A stretch of 64,000 nucleotides of DNA from Methylophaga thalassica (GTDB lineage Bacteria; Pseudomonadota; Gammaproteobacteria; Nitrosococcales; Methylophagaceae). Where the stretch lies: NCBI RefSeq assembly GCF_030159795.1, contig NZ_BSND01000003.1, positions 310,001 to 374,000 of the forward strand, written 5' to 3'. This document shows, piece by piece, positions 53,860 through 61,278 of the stretch. Below the pieces are notes generated by a model, which made no database searches, was not told the origin of the DNA, and worked only from the letters and a program-made list of their open reading frames with translations. The position numbers were made by a program, and so were the translations under genes. Each line of letters begins with the position of its first letter. Position 1 is the stretch's first letter.

Positions 53860-54678
53860 ATGGAAAAACCAAAGCTAATCCAACGCTTTGCTGAGCGCTT
53901 TAGTGTCGATCCAAACAAATTGTTCGATACCCTAAAAGCAACAGCATTCAAGCAACGTGACGGTAGTGCACCGACCAATGAGCAGATGATGGCGCTCTTG
54001 GTGGTTGCAGATCAGTACGGCTTGAACCCTTTCACCAAAGAGATTTTTGCGTTCCCTGATAAACAAGCTGGAATTATTCCAGTGGTAGGTGTCGATGGAT
54101 GGTCTCGCATCATCAATCAACACGACCAGTTTGATGGCATGGAGTTTAAGACTTCAGAAAACAAAGTCTCACTGGATGGCGCGAAAGAATGCCCTGAATG
54201 GATGGAATGCATCATCTATCGGCGCGACCGTTCGCACCCAGTCAAAATCACTGAGTATCTGGATGAAGTCTATCGACCGCCTTTTGAAGGTAACGGCAAA
54301 AATGGCCCTTACCGGGTAGATGGTCCATGGCAGACGCACACTAAGCGAATGCTAAGACATAAATCCATGATCCAGTGTTCCCGCATTGCGTTTGGCTTTG
54401 TGGGAATTTTCGATCAAGACGAAGCGGAGCGAATTATCGAAGGCCAAGCAACACACGTTGTTGAGCCATCGGTGATTACACCCGAGCAAGTTGATGATCG
54501 AACCCGAGGGCTTGTTTACAAGCTTATCGAGCGGGCGGAAGCTTCAAACGCTTGGAATAGTGCATTGGAATATGCCAATGAACATTTTCAAGGTGTTGAA
54601 TTGACGTTTGCGAAACAAGAAATCTTTAATGCACAGCAACAAGCAGCCAAAGCGCTCACACAGCCTTTAGCTTCTTAG
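53860..54678 (+). CDS. bet: Bet/RecT-family single-strand annealing protein
   Basis: The 272-aa protein matches the Bet/RecT family: MALLVVADQYGLNPFTKEIF, VPVVGVDGWSRIINQ-type core and HTKRMLRHKSMIQCSRIAFG. It anneals complementary single strands during recombination between elements. ATG 53860 follows the hidden GGAG; the TTG at 53845 would start inside the loop of hairpin II and is less likely. SXT and R391 carry the same gene between ssb and exo. Confidence 0.95.
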   Translation: MEKPKLIQRFAERFSVDPNKLFDTLKATAFKQRDGSAPTNEQMMALLVVADQYGLNPFTKEIFAFPDKQAGIIPVVGVDGWSRIINQHDQFDGMEFKTSENKVSLDGAKECPEWMECIIYRRDRSHPVKITEYLDEVYRPPFEGNGKNGPYRVDGPWQTHTKRMLRHKSMIQCSRIAFGFVGIFDQDEAERIIEGQATHVVEPSVITPEQVDDRTRGLVYKLIERAEASNAWNSALEYANEHFQGVELTFAKQEIFNAQQQAAKALTQPLAS

Positions 54679-54700
54679 CGCCACGCATTCATTTTACTAA

Positions 54701-54759
54701 CCCTGGCGGGATTATTCTCCCGTCAGGGGGAAGGTCTCGTCTTTTTTTGGAGATCTTCC
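54701..54759 (+). promoter_or_regulatory. Two-hairpin leader element 3 (before the 47-aa gene)
   Basis: Hairpin I: CCCTGGCGGGA (54701-54711) with TCCCGTCAGGG (54718-54728), 11 pairs with one G-U. Hairpin II: GGAAGGTCTC (54729-54738) with GAGATCTTCC (54750-54759), 10 pairs with one G-U, partly hiding GGAGA. Alternative: 54705-54713 with 54733-54741, 9 pairs, four of them wobble. The T7 run (54742-54748) is in the loop, not after a stem. Confidence 0.82.
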
Positions 54760-54903
54760 ATGACTAAATCAGCCTCACTTTTTCGCTTGGTATTGGTTGT
54801 TGCCCTTGTCGTAGGTTCGATTCAAGCCGGTAAAGCGGCAATTGATTCGGTTCAAGCAAGTGTTGTTCAGCACCAAACAGCGTTAGCACAAGCTGCAAAG
54901 TAA
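54760..54903 (+). CDS. 47-aa single-helix or secreted peptide
   Basis: The frame encodes 47 aa starting MTKSASLFRLVLVVALVVGS with a hydrophobic N-terminal segment and a polar tail ending ALAQAAK. It could be a signal-anchored peptide. It has its own two-hairpin leader, which supports it being a real gene. It lies between bet and exo. Function unknown. Confidence 0.7.
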   Translation: MTKSASLFRLVLVVALVVGSIQAGKAAIDSVQASVVQHQTALAQAAK

Positions 54904-54911
54904 CCACTTAA

Positions 54912-54960
54912 CCCTGAAGGGGAGTTCTCTCCTTCGGGGGAGTCTCCCTTCAAAGGAGGC
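54912..54960 (+). promoter_or_regulatory. Two-hairpin leader element 4 (before exo)
   Basis: Hairpin I: CCCTGAAGGGGA (54912-54923) with TCTCCTTCGGGG (54928-54939), 12 pairs with two G-U and a GTTC loop. Hairpin II: GTCTCC (54942-54947) with GGAGGC (54955-54960), hiding GGAGG, ATG 3 bases on. Alternative: GAAGGGGAG (54916-54924) with CTCCCTTC (54944-54951), one bulge. Confidence 0.83.
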
Positions 54961-54963
54961 AAT

Positions 54964-55980
54964 ATGAAGGTTATCGACCTATCACAACGTACTCCTGCAT
55001 GGCACCAGTGGCGCATTGCAGGGGTTACGGCATCTGAAGCCCCAATTATTATGGGGCGTTCACCCTACAAAACACCTTGGCGATTATGGGCAGAAAAAAC
55101 GGGATTCGTATTACCGGAAGACCTGTCGAATAATCCAAATGTGCTTCGCGGTATACGGTTGGAGCCTCAAGCAAGGCGAGCATTTGAGAATGCGCATAAT
55201 GACTTTCTTCTGCCGTTATGTGCAGAAGCCGATCATAACGCAATCTTTCGAGCCAGCTTTGATGGCATCAACGATGCGGGCGAACCCGTTGAACTGAAAT
55301 GTCCTTGCCAGTCAGTTTTTGAGGATGTGCAAGCTCACCGAGAACAAAGCGAGGCGTACCAGTTGTATTGGGTACAAGTACAGCATCAAATACTGGTCGC
55401 CAATAGTACGCGTGGTTGGTTGGTATTCTATTTTGAGGATCAACTGATTGAGTTTGAAATACAACGAGACGCGGCGTTCTTAACTGAATTGCAAGAAACG
55501 GCGCTTCATTTTTGGAAGTTAGTTCAAACTAAAAAAGAACCGTCAAAATGCCCTGAGCAAGATTGTTTTGTTCCCAAGGGGGAAGCTCAATACCGCTGGG
55601 CATCGCTGTCTCGCCAGTATTGCTCAGCACATGCCGAAGTGGTCCGACTGGAAAATCACATTAAATCTTTGAAAGAGGAAATGCGAGACGCTCAGTCAAA
55701 ATTGGTCGCCATGATGGGTAACTACGCTCATGCGGATTATGCTGGGGTCAAACTCTGCCGCTACATGATGGCGGGCACGGTGGACTATAAGCAATTGGTC
55801 ACCGATAAATTAGGCGAACTGGACGAACAGGTTTTAGCCGCTTACCGAAAAGCGCCACAAGAACGGTTGCGTATCAGCAGCAATAAGCCAGAGCAGCCCG
55901 TTGAAACACCAATCAAAATCAGCCTTGAGCAAGAGAACTTGGTTCTGCCAGGTGACTCGCCGAGCTCATTTTACTTTTAA
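54964..55980 (+). CDS. exo: YqaJ/lambda-type alkaline exonuclease
   Basis: The 338-aa protein has the YqaJ nuclease core: GVTASEAPIIMGRSPYKTPW near the N-terminus, RGIRLEPQARRAFE, and the catalytic Asp plus Glu-x-Lys in SFDGINDAGEPVELKCPC. It resects double-stranded ends 5' to 3' and works with Bet. The C-terminal part (residues 215-338) is extra and helical. It ends in SSFYF, and two other proteins of the module (57149 and 58015) also end in YF. Confidence 0.93.
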   Translation: MKVIDLSQRTPAWHQWRIAGVTASEAPIIMGRSPYKTPWRLWAEKTGFVLPEDLSNNPNVLRGIRLEPQARRAFENAHNDFLLPLCAEADHNAIFRASFDGINDAGEPVELKCPCQSVFEDVQAHREQSEAYQLYWVQVQHQILVANSTRGWLVFYFEDQLIEFEIQRDAAFLTELQETALHFWKLVQTKKEPSKCPEQDCFVPKGEAQYRWASLSRQYCSAHAEVVRLENHIKSLKEEMRDAQSKLVAMMGNYAHADYAGVKLCRYMMAGTVDYKQLVTDKLGELDEQVLAAYRKAPQERLRISSNKPEQPVETPIKISLEQENLVLPGDSPSSFYF

Positions 55981-55989
55981 CGTTCACTT

Positions 55990-56010
55990 GGAGCCGATTT
56001 CGGCTCCTTT
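55990..56010 (+). terminator. Rho-independent terminator after exo
   Basis: GGAGCCG (55990-55996) pairs with CGGCTCC (56001-56007) over an ATTT loop, followed by TTTCT. It suggests that the genes after exo are a separate or attenuated unit. Confidence 0.75.
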
Positions 56011-56127
56011 CTCATGCGCTTATATCGAGTGCATCAGAAAGCAGTTTCACTCGTAGCCAATGCTGGGTACGAATGATAGAGCGAGCTGAACTCTTACATA
56101 CACAGCCATACCACAATCAACACACCA

Positions 56128-56183
56128 CCCGACGGGGACTTCATTCCCTGTTGGGGCATGGGGCCTCGTCAAAACTGATGAGG
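56128..56183 (+). promoter_or_regulatory. Two-hairpin leader element 5 (before the CobS-like gene)
   Basis: Hairpin I: CCCGACGGGGA (56128-56138) with TCCCTGTTGGG (56145-56155), 11 pairs with two G-U, 6-base loop. Hairpin II: CCTCGTC (56164-56170) with GATGAGG (56177-56183), 7 pairs with one G-U, holding the Shine-Dalgarno. Alternative: GACGGGG (56131-56137) with CCTCGTC, also 7 pairs with one G-U. Confidence 0.85.
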
Positions 56184-56189
56184 TTTACC

Positions 56190-57149
56190 ATGACTGAACA
56201 ATCCCCATTTTTGGTTCAAGTGAATCAAGCGTTTAATGTCCCGGCTCCTGATGCTTTCGTTCTGGAAGGATTTAGTGCCGACACTACCCATCCAAACATT
56301 CCCGTTCGCAAGGACGAGTATGTTTTTAGAAAAGAAGACTTACGTGACGTATTGGCGTTCTTGTCTCACCCAGACGGTGACGGTTTGTATATTACAGGCC
56401 CCACGGGATGCGGTAAGACCTCGCTAATTTGCCAAGTTGCTTCTCGATTGAATTGGCCTGTTCAGCAAATTACTGCGCACGGTCGATTGGAGTTGTCCGA
56501 TCTTATCGGTCACCACACGCTGGTTAATGGCAACATGACCTTTGTGTATGGACCGCTATCGCTGGCTGTAAAGCATGGCCATTTGCTGATCATTAATGAA
56601 ATGGATCTTGCTGAGCCTGCTGAACTGGCTGGACTCAATGACATTTTGGAAGGTGCCCCGTTGGTTATCGCACAAAATGGCGGTGAGATCATCATGCCAC
56701 ATAACAATTTTCGTTTTATCGCTACCGGCAACAGTGCGGGCAGCGGTGACCAGACGGGCTTGTATCAAGGTGTGCTTCAACAAAATTTGGCTTTTCTTGA
56801 TCGCTTTAGAATCATCGAAGCGACCTATGCAGAGCCTTCTGTAGAGGAAGCCATTCTGGAGAACGTTGCGCCAGGCTTGCCAGAAGTCTTTCGCCAAAAA
56901 ATGGTGAAAGTGGCTGGTGACATTCGCCGTCTTTTTATTGGGGGCGCGGATGGCGGTGCTGAGCTTAGTATCACCATGTCCACTCGGACCTTGGTGCGCT
57001 GGGCAAAGTTAACACTTGCTTTTAAAGGCGCTCCTAACGCAGTGGAGTATGCACTGGTTCGGTCTTTGACGGCTCGTGCTGAGTTGGAGCAACGTGAAGC
57101 CATTCACCGTATTGCTGCTGATGTATTCGGTGACCATTGGGAGGATTGA
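56190..57149 (+). CDS. cobS: CobS-like AAA+ ATPase (MoxR type)
   Basis: The 319-aa protein has an AAA+ fold: Walker A ITGPTGCGKTSLICQVAS near residue 70, Walker B LLIINEMDLAEPAELAGLND, and sensor FIATGNSAGSGDQ. It resembles CobS of cobaltochelatase but acts here with the VWA/CobT-like protein at 59540, a pair typical of MoxR-VWA systems in phages and ICEs. The frame is open from 56073, but ATG 56190 has GATGAGG and lies after the leader element. Confidence 0.88.
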   Translation: MTEQSPFLVQVNQAFNVPAPDAFVLEGFSADTTHPNIPVRKDEYVFRKEDLRDVLAFLSHPDGDGLYITGPTGCGKTSLICQVASRLNWPVQQITAHGRLELSDLIGHHTLVNGNMTFVYGPLSLAVKHGHLLIINEMDLAEPAELAGLNDILEGAPLVIAQNGGEIIMPHNNFRFIATGNSAGSGDQTGLYQGVLQQNLAFLDRFRIIEATYAEPSVEEAILENVAPGLPEVFRQKMVKVAGDIRRLFIGGADGGAELSITMSTRTLVRWAKLTLAFKGAPNAVEYALVRSLTARAELEQREAIHRIAADVFGDHWED

Positions 57150-57916
57150 TGATGGAAAAGTGCTTTGCTCTTTACCGTTACAGTCATTCTGATGGGACAG
57201 CCAAAGAATGGGCCATTTACGTTGGAGCAGATAACCAGGAGATTGAAGTTCGGTTTGGAAAAGCTGGTCAATTGTCGCAGCAGCGATTGATTGATTCGAC
57301 TGATCCTAACGCAGAAGCAGACCGAAGAATCAATGAGAAAATCAACAAGGGTTATCGATTGGTTGGACAAGTCGGCATTGATCATCAAGGGAGGCCATTT
57401 GAACTCTCAAATGCGCTAGATAGCGTCGCGTGCGCCAATAACGTCAGTTGGGAGTTTCGTACTCGCAAGGACGTCAATGGCCAAGTCTCGCTGGCGCAAA
57501 AAGCGTTGTTCGATATGGCAAAGCTGCTTGAAGCCTATGGCTTGGCTGTTATTGATGATAACCAGGTCAGGATTGGAGAATGGTCATTAGGGTTTTGCAA
57601 AAGCGAATTACCTAGTACCAATCAAATCAGCATGGTGTCAGGTGAAGGCGCTGGCATTGTTAACACTGATGATGGCCCGTGGCCATTGTTGCTGTTACTG
57701 GCCTTTAAGCGTCAATTACCACCACTGTGTTCGCTCACAGTAGCGAGTCCTGAAGGGATAGAAGTATCCGACCAACTGAAGTTGGAAAAAGATGTATTGC
57801 GGTTGCTAGGCAGTGATTTAGAGCGGGTTCGCCCGATTGCTGAAGCACTGGACTTAATGCCTGCGAAAATCGATCTCAACCAATCGTCGCCTGATTCGCA
57901 AAATTACTATTTTTGA
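57149..57916 (+). CDS. WGR-like domain protein of the recombination module
   Basis: The 255-aa protein starts with a WGR-like stretch (SDGTAKEWAIYVGADNQEIE, then VRFGKAGQLSQQRLID). The C-terminal part, with LDLMPAKIDLNQ, ends in NYYF. WGR domains occur in DNA-end-binding PARPs and in some mobile-element proteins. The start overlaps the cobS stop (TGATG), so it has no leader element of its own. Function is unproven. Confidence 0.7.
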   Translation: MMEKCFALYRYSHSDGTAKEWAIYVGADNQEIEVRFGKAGQLSQQRLIDSTDPNAEADRRINEKINKGYRLVGQVGIDHQGRPFELSNALDSVACANNVSWEFRTRKDVNGQVSLAQKALFDMAKLLEAYGLAVIDDNQVRIGEWSLGFCKSELPSTNQISMVSGEGAGIVNTDDGPWPLLLLLAFKRQLPPLCSLTVASPEGIEVSDQLKLEKDVLRLLGSDLERVRPIAEALDLMPAKIDLNQSSPDSQNYYF

Positions 57917-57947
57917 TAGTGATGTTGCCATTAGCGCGTCAACTACT

Positions 57948-58013
57948 ACCACCCAAACGGGGGCCATTGCTCCTGTTGGGAGTGGTGCGTCCCCATCTCG
58001 CATGAGGATGCAC
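57948..58013 (+). promoter_or_regulatory. Two-hairpin leader element 6 (before the DUF3150 gene)
   Basis: Hairpin I: ACCAC (57948-57952) with GTGGT (57982-57986), CCAA (57953-57956) with TTGG (57976-57979), GGGG (57959-57962) with CTCC (57970-57973). Hairpin II: GTGCGTCC (57985-57992) with GGATGCAC (58006-58013), 8 pairs with one G-U, partly hiding GAGGA. Alternative: GGGGGC (57959-57964) with GTCCCC (57989-57994). Confidence 0.75.
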
Positions 58014-58014
58014 T

Positions 58015-58968
58015 ATGAGTATTCAAACCCTCGACAAACTCTTGATTTGTCACATCGACTGTTCCATCTGGAGCGGTAGAAAAAAACTAAGGCCTGAAGA
58101 TTTCAGACTAGCCAATGGCAGCCAACTTCCACCGAAGGATGTTGCCAGCTTAGGGAGTAAAAAAATTTGCGACCCTGAGGCATTGGCGAACTTTGAAAGG
58201 CTTAAGAAAGAAGCGCAACGCTTGTGTGAGCAAGTCGGTGTGCGGTTTTTAGGTGGCTATGCCGTCCCTGAAGACCGAATTGATCAGATTGTTCCAGAGC
58301 TTGACCGGATCGGTCAGGAGTTTGCGCAGTGCAAGCAGTTGTTCTTGGACAACTATGATCAGGTGACGTTTGACTGGGTTGCAAAACACCCGGAATTTGC
58401 AGATGCAATCCGGCGTGCGCTGTCACCCATCGAAGACGTGGAACAACGGCTTCAGTTCGATTATGCCATCTATCGAATGCAACCGGCTGAACAAGCTGGT
58501 GGCTTAGATGACAAGGTCAATGGCATGGGACACACCCTCTTTAGGGAGGTGGCTCGTGATGCCAATGAACTGTTTGAGCGTTCCGTTGCAGGTAAGAATC
58601 AAATCAGCCAGCGAGCCCTTAATCCTCTCAAGCGATTAAGAGACAAGTTGGATGGTTTGTCATTCCTGGATCATCGAGTTCAGCCGATGGTTGAAGCGAT
58701 GGACAATTTATTTGTTCGTCTGCCGAAGACCGGCCCTGTGACAGACAATCTCTATCACGAACTGATGGCGACCATTTTAATTTTGTCTGATCCAGACAAG
58801 ATGAGAATGCACGGTGAAGGTCAATTGGATATCAGACAACTGATGCCCAAACCTGAACCTAAACCCGCACAGCCAGTATCTGCTCAGGCAGATAACTTAC
58901 GTGCAATACCACAACCAACCGTCAGACCAAACCTTGGTTCGACTGTACCAAACTCATTTTATTTCTAA
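58015..58968 (+). CDS. DUF3150-type protein of the recombination module
   Basis: The 317-aa protein matches the DUF3150 pattern: LLICHIDCSIWSGRKKLRPE, FRLANGSQLPPKDVASLGSK, ICDPEALANFERLKKEAQRL. Such genes travel with cobS/cobT-like pairs in mobile elements. It ends NSFYF, much like exo. Role unknown. Confidence 0.75.
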   Translation: MSIQTLDKLLICHIDCSIWSGRKKLRPEDFRLANGSQLPPKDVASLGSKKICDPEALANFERLKKEAQRLCEQVGVRFLGGYAVPEDRIDQIVPELDRIGQEFAQCKQLFLDNYDQVTFDWVAKHPEFADAIRRALSPIEDVEQRLQFDYAIYRMQPAEQAGGLDDKVNGMGHTLFREVARDANELFERSVAGKNQISQRALNPLKRLRDKLDGLSFLDHRVQPMVEAMDNLFVRLPKTGPVTDNLYHELMATILILSDPDKMRMHGEGQLDIRQLMPKPEPKPAQPVSAQADNLRAIPQPTVRPNLGSTVPNSFYF

Positions 58969-58971
58969 CGT

Positions 58972-59025
58972 CCTTGAGGGCATGTTGCCCTGAAGGGCGC
59001 ATGTCCTCTGAACTATGTAAGAGGA
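58972..59025 (+). promoter_or_regulatory. Two-hairpin leader element 7 (before the 59030 gene)
   Basis: Hairpin I: CCTT (58972-58975) with AAGG (58993-58996), a G-G mismatch, then AGGGCA (58977-58982) with TGCCCT (58986-58991). Hairpin II: TCCTCT (59004-59009) with AGAGGA (59020-59025), hiding the whole Shine-Dalgarno. Alternative: GAGGGCATG (58976-58984) with CATGTCCTC (59000-59008), 9 contiguous pairs, one G-U. Confidence 0.85.
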
Positions 59026-59029
59026 AATT

Positions 59030-59470
59030 ATGCAATCAACCATCCATAACCCCAGCCAACTGAACCAGTTTGAACCGCATTTTCGTGGTGTGACTGATGC
59101 TGTTGAAAGTGAATCGATACCAGAAGTGGCGTGTTGTCGAACGTTAGTACAACGGTCGTACTCAACACATAGTGTCGTGATCCCTAAGAACCCTGTGCTG
59201 ATCGCAGATGCGGACGCACAAGGTGTTTGGTTATCAGCCATGGTATTTGTTCCAAACATGGCATTGCAGCAAGCCGCTTTTGAGCGGGACTGGCTGCAAT
59301 ATCAACACGAGGTGTCTACTCAGTTACAAGACCAGTACGGTCTGACATTGGATGACATCCTGAGTTTAGACCAGCTTAAAACGTCATTTGAACAGCACGA
59401 GAGTCCAGCTCAATTGGTGGCTTGGTTAGGTCAAAAATACGACCTGGATAAGCTAAAAGCACAGGTTTAA
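59030..59470 (+). CDS. Conserved module protein, unknown function
   Basis: The 146-aa protein contains DAVESESIPEVACCRTLVQR in its first third and WLQYQHEVSTQLQDQYGLTL near the C-terminus. No domain is recognised. It lies between the DUF3150 and VWA genes and has its own leader element. AGAGGA precedes its ATG inside hairpin II. Confidence 0.7.
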   Translation: MQSTIHNPSQLNQFEPHFRGVTDAVESESIPEVACCRTLVQRSYSTHSVVIPKNPVLIADADAQGVWLSAMVFVPNMALQQAAFERDWLQYQHEVSTQLQDQYGLTLDDILSLDQLKTSFEQHESPAQLVAWLGQKYDLDKLKAQV

Positions 59471-59483
59471 ACATCCACATTCC

Positions 59484-59539
59484 CAGCGGGGAAACGCTCC
59501 CGCTGAGGGAGTATTCCCCCTAATGATTAGGAGACTCCC
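59484..59539 (+). promoter_or_regulatory. Two-hairpin leader element 8 (before the VWA gene)
   Basis: Hairpin I: CAGCGGG (59484-59490) with CCCGCTG (59499-59505). Hairpin II: GGGAGT (59507-59512) with ACTCCC (59534-59539), and inside it CCTAA (59519-59523) with TTAGG (59527-59531), hiding TAGGAG; ATG follows directly. Alternative: GGGGAA (59488-59493) with TTCCCC (59514-59519). Confidence 0.82.
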
Positions 59540-61195
59540 ATGAATCATCCATTAAAAAACGCACTGCCAATCGTTGCCGCCGCTTATGGCGAAAAGTTTG
59601 GTGTGAAGGTGCTTATTCAAGGACAAGATGCGTTTACCGATGGTGAGCGGATTGTGATCCCAACAGCAAACCCAGACGACCCACACTATCAACAGATAGC
59701 TTGGGGTTATCTGGCTCATGAAGCGGCGCATATTCGGCATACCAATTTTGACATGGTGCAGAAGGCGTCGTCCAAGCCGATCCGTAAGGCACTTCTCAAT
59801 ATCATTGAGGACGTTCGCATTGAAAACGAATTGGCAAAGGATTACCCCGGAACCCGGCGCAGTATTTCGCAAGTGATTGAGTACATGGTGGACACTCAGC
59901 AAATGAGTGTACCTGAACAGCTTGAGCCTGCATCTAACTTGCAAGCCTGGTTGTTGTTCCGCTTGAGATGCCATTTTCTGGGCCAGAAAGCGATGACGCC
60001 TTTGTATCAAGCAGTTGATGAAAGAGTGAGACAACTCTTTCCTGCCGCAGCGATGAGCCGGTTAAGCGCCATGCTGACAGCAGTACCTAGCCTGGCGTCT
60101 ACAGGTGAAGTGCTAAAACTTGTCGATGCCATCGTTGCCATGTTGAAAGAAGAATCTCGTCCACCACAGGATGAGTCGGATGCTGATAGCGGTAATGACA
60201 TTGAACAAGATGCGAGTAATGACAGCAATAACAGTAGTGACAGTCAAACCCCAGAAGCAGCATCGTCTGCAATGGGGGATGCCGCTGAAACGGGTGATTC
60301 AGATAACTCTGATCAAGCTGACAATTTGCGACAAGCCTTAGAGGCCAGTGCCGCTCAGTTTGAACCCGATACCTTTGCCCAAGTGGCAGAAGTGTTGTCG
60401 GAACAAGCTGAAGGACATCAGGGCGTCACACCTCTCAGTTTGCCCCAAGCAGAGCAAGCTATGTTGGGTGATGAGGCTATCTTGACCTTATCGGCGTCTG
60501 AGTCGGCTCAAATCCGAGCCCGACTTAGGGGCATGGTTCAGTCCAGTCAGGACAATCGGAATCATGCCAAACGGCAAGGTCTTCGAGTTGCAACCCATCG
60601 TCTTGCCGCTTCACAAGCAGGTGAGTCGAGATTGTTTATTCAAAGGCAACCTCGCATTGCGCCCAATGCTGCTGTGCACTTGCTTGTCGATATATCGGGC
60701 TCAATGGGTAAGCCCATTGGCGAGGGTAATCGAAAGTACTTTCATGTTGCCAATGAAGCCGCATTGGCTTTAGCCATGGCACTGGAAGACATACCGGGTG
60801 TTGTACCTGCGGTCAGTTATTTTCCTGGTATTCATCAGGAAGTTTCTATCGCGTTATTGCCCAAGCAATCGGTTCGACATCGGGCCGCCTGTTTTGACCA
60901 AAAACCACGAGGTTGTACGCCTATGGCACAAGCAATGTGGTTTGCGGCAAACAGTTTGTTAGCACAAAAACAGAAGCGAAAGCTAATGATAGTGCTAACG
61001 GATGGTGACCCAGATGATTGGGCTGCCACGCATGACATTGTTGACCGGTGCAGACGAAGTGGCTTTGAGCTACTGGGAATAGGGATTCAAACACGCAGTG
61101 TTGAGAAATTCTTTCCACAAAGCATCGTGATTAACGACGTCAAAGATCTAAAGCGTGAGTTATTCGAAGTAACACAACAACTGTTAATTCAGTAA
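59540..61195 (+). CDS. CobT-like VWA-domain protein
   Basis: The 551-aa protein has an N-terminal zinc-protease-like segment (GYLAHEAAHIRHTNFDMVQK), an acidic low-complexity stretch (residues about 210-260, rich in Asp, Ser, Asn), and a C-terminal von Willebrand A domain with the MIDAS motif LLVDISGSMGKPIG and LTDGDPDDW. It is the likely partner of the CobS-like ATPase at 56190, as in MoxR/VWA and cobaltochelatase pairs. Confidence 0.88.
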   Translation: MNHPLKNALPIVAAAYGEKFGVKVLIQGQDAFTDGERIVIPTANPDDPHYQQIAWGYLAHEAAHIRHTNFDMVQKASSKPIRKALLNIIEDVRIENELAKDYPGTRRSISQVIEYMVDTQQMSVPEQLEPASNLQAWLLFRLRCHFLGQKAMTPLYQAVDERVRQLFPAAAMSRLSAMLTAVPSLASTGEVLKLVDAIVAMLKEESRPPQDESDADSGNDIEQDASNDSNNSSDSQTPEAASSAMGDAAETGDSDNSDQADNLRQALEASAAQFEPDTFAQVAEVLSEQAEGHQGVTPLSLPQAEQAMLGDEAILTLSASESAQIRARLRGMVQSSQDNRNHAKRQGLRVATHRLAASQAGESRLFIQRQPRIAPNAAVHLLVDISGSMGKPIGEGNRKYFHVANEAALALAMALEDIPGVVPAVSYFPGIHQEVSIALLPKQSVRHRAACFDQKPRGCTPMAQAMWFAANSLLAQKQKRKLMIVLTDGDPDDWAATHDIVDRCRRSGFELLGIGIQTRSVEKFFPQSIVINDVKDLKRELFEVTQQLLIQ

Positions 61196-61212
61196 CCACA
61201 TCCATTTTACCA

Positions 61213-61274
61213 CCCTGCGGGGACGATTCCGTCCCCGTCTGGGCATGGGTTCGTCTCCGCTTTTTTTGGGAGAC
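61213..61274 (+). promoter_or_regulatory. Two-hairpin leader element 9 (before radC)
   Basis: Hairpin I: GGGGACG (61219-61225) with CGTCCCC (61230-61236), ATTC loop, plus C-G and G-U pairs and outer CCC/GGG (61213-61215, 61241-61243). Hairpin II: GTCTCC (61253-61258) with GGAGAC (61269-61274), hiding GGAG. Alternative: GCGGGGACGA (61217-61226) with TCGTCTCCGC (61251-61260), 10 contiguous pairs with one G-U. Confidence 0.87.
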
Positions 61275-61278
61275 TCCT

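Noticed and set aside
54742-54748. T7 run in leader 3, and a similar run in leader 9 (61261-61267), as terminators
   Set aside because: The runs lie in the loop of hairpin II, about 14 and 18 bases after the 3' arm of hairpin I, not directly behind a stem. They do not fit intrinsic termination.
56073-56189. Upstream extension of the CobS-like gene
   Set aside because: The frame is open, but it runs through leader element 5, has no ribosome-binding site at 56073, and ATG 56190 has a well-placed GATGAGG.
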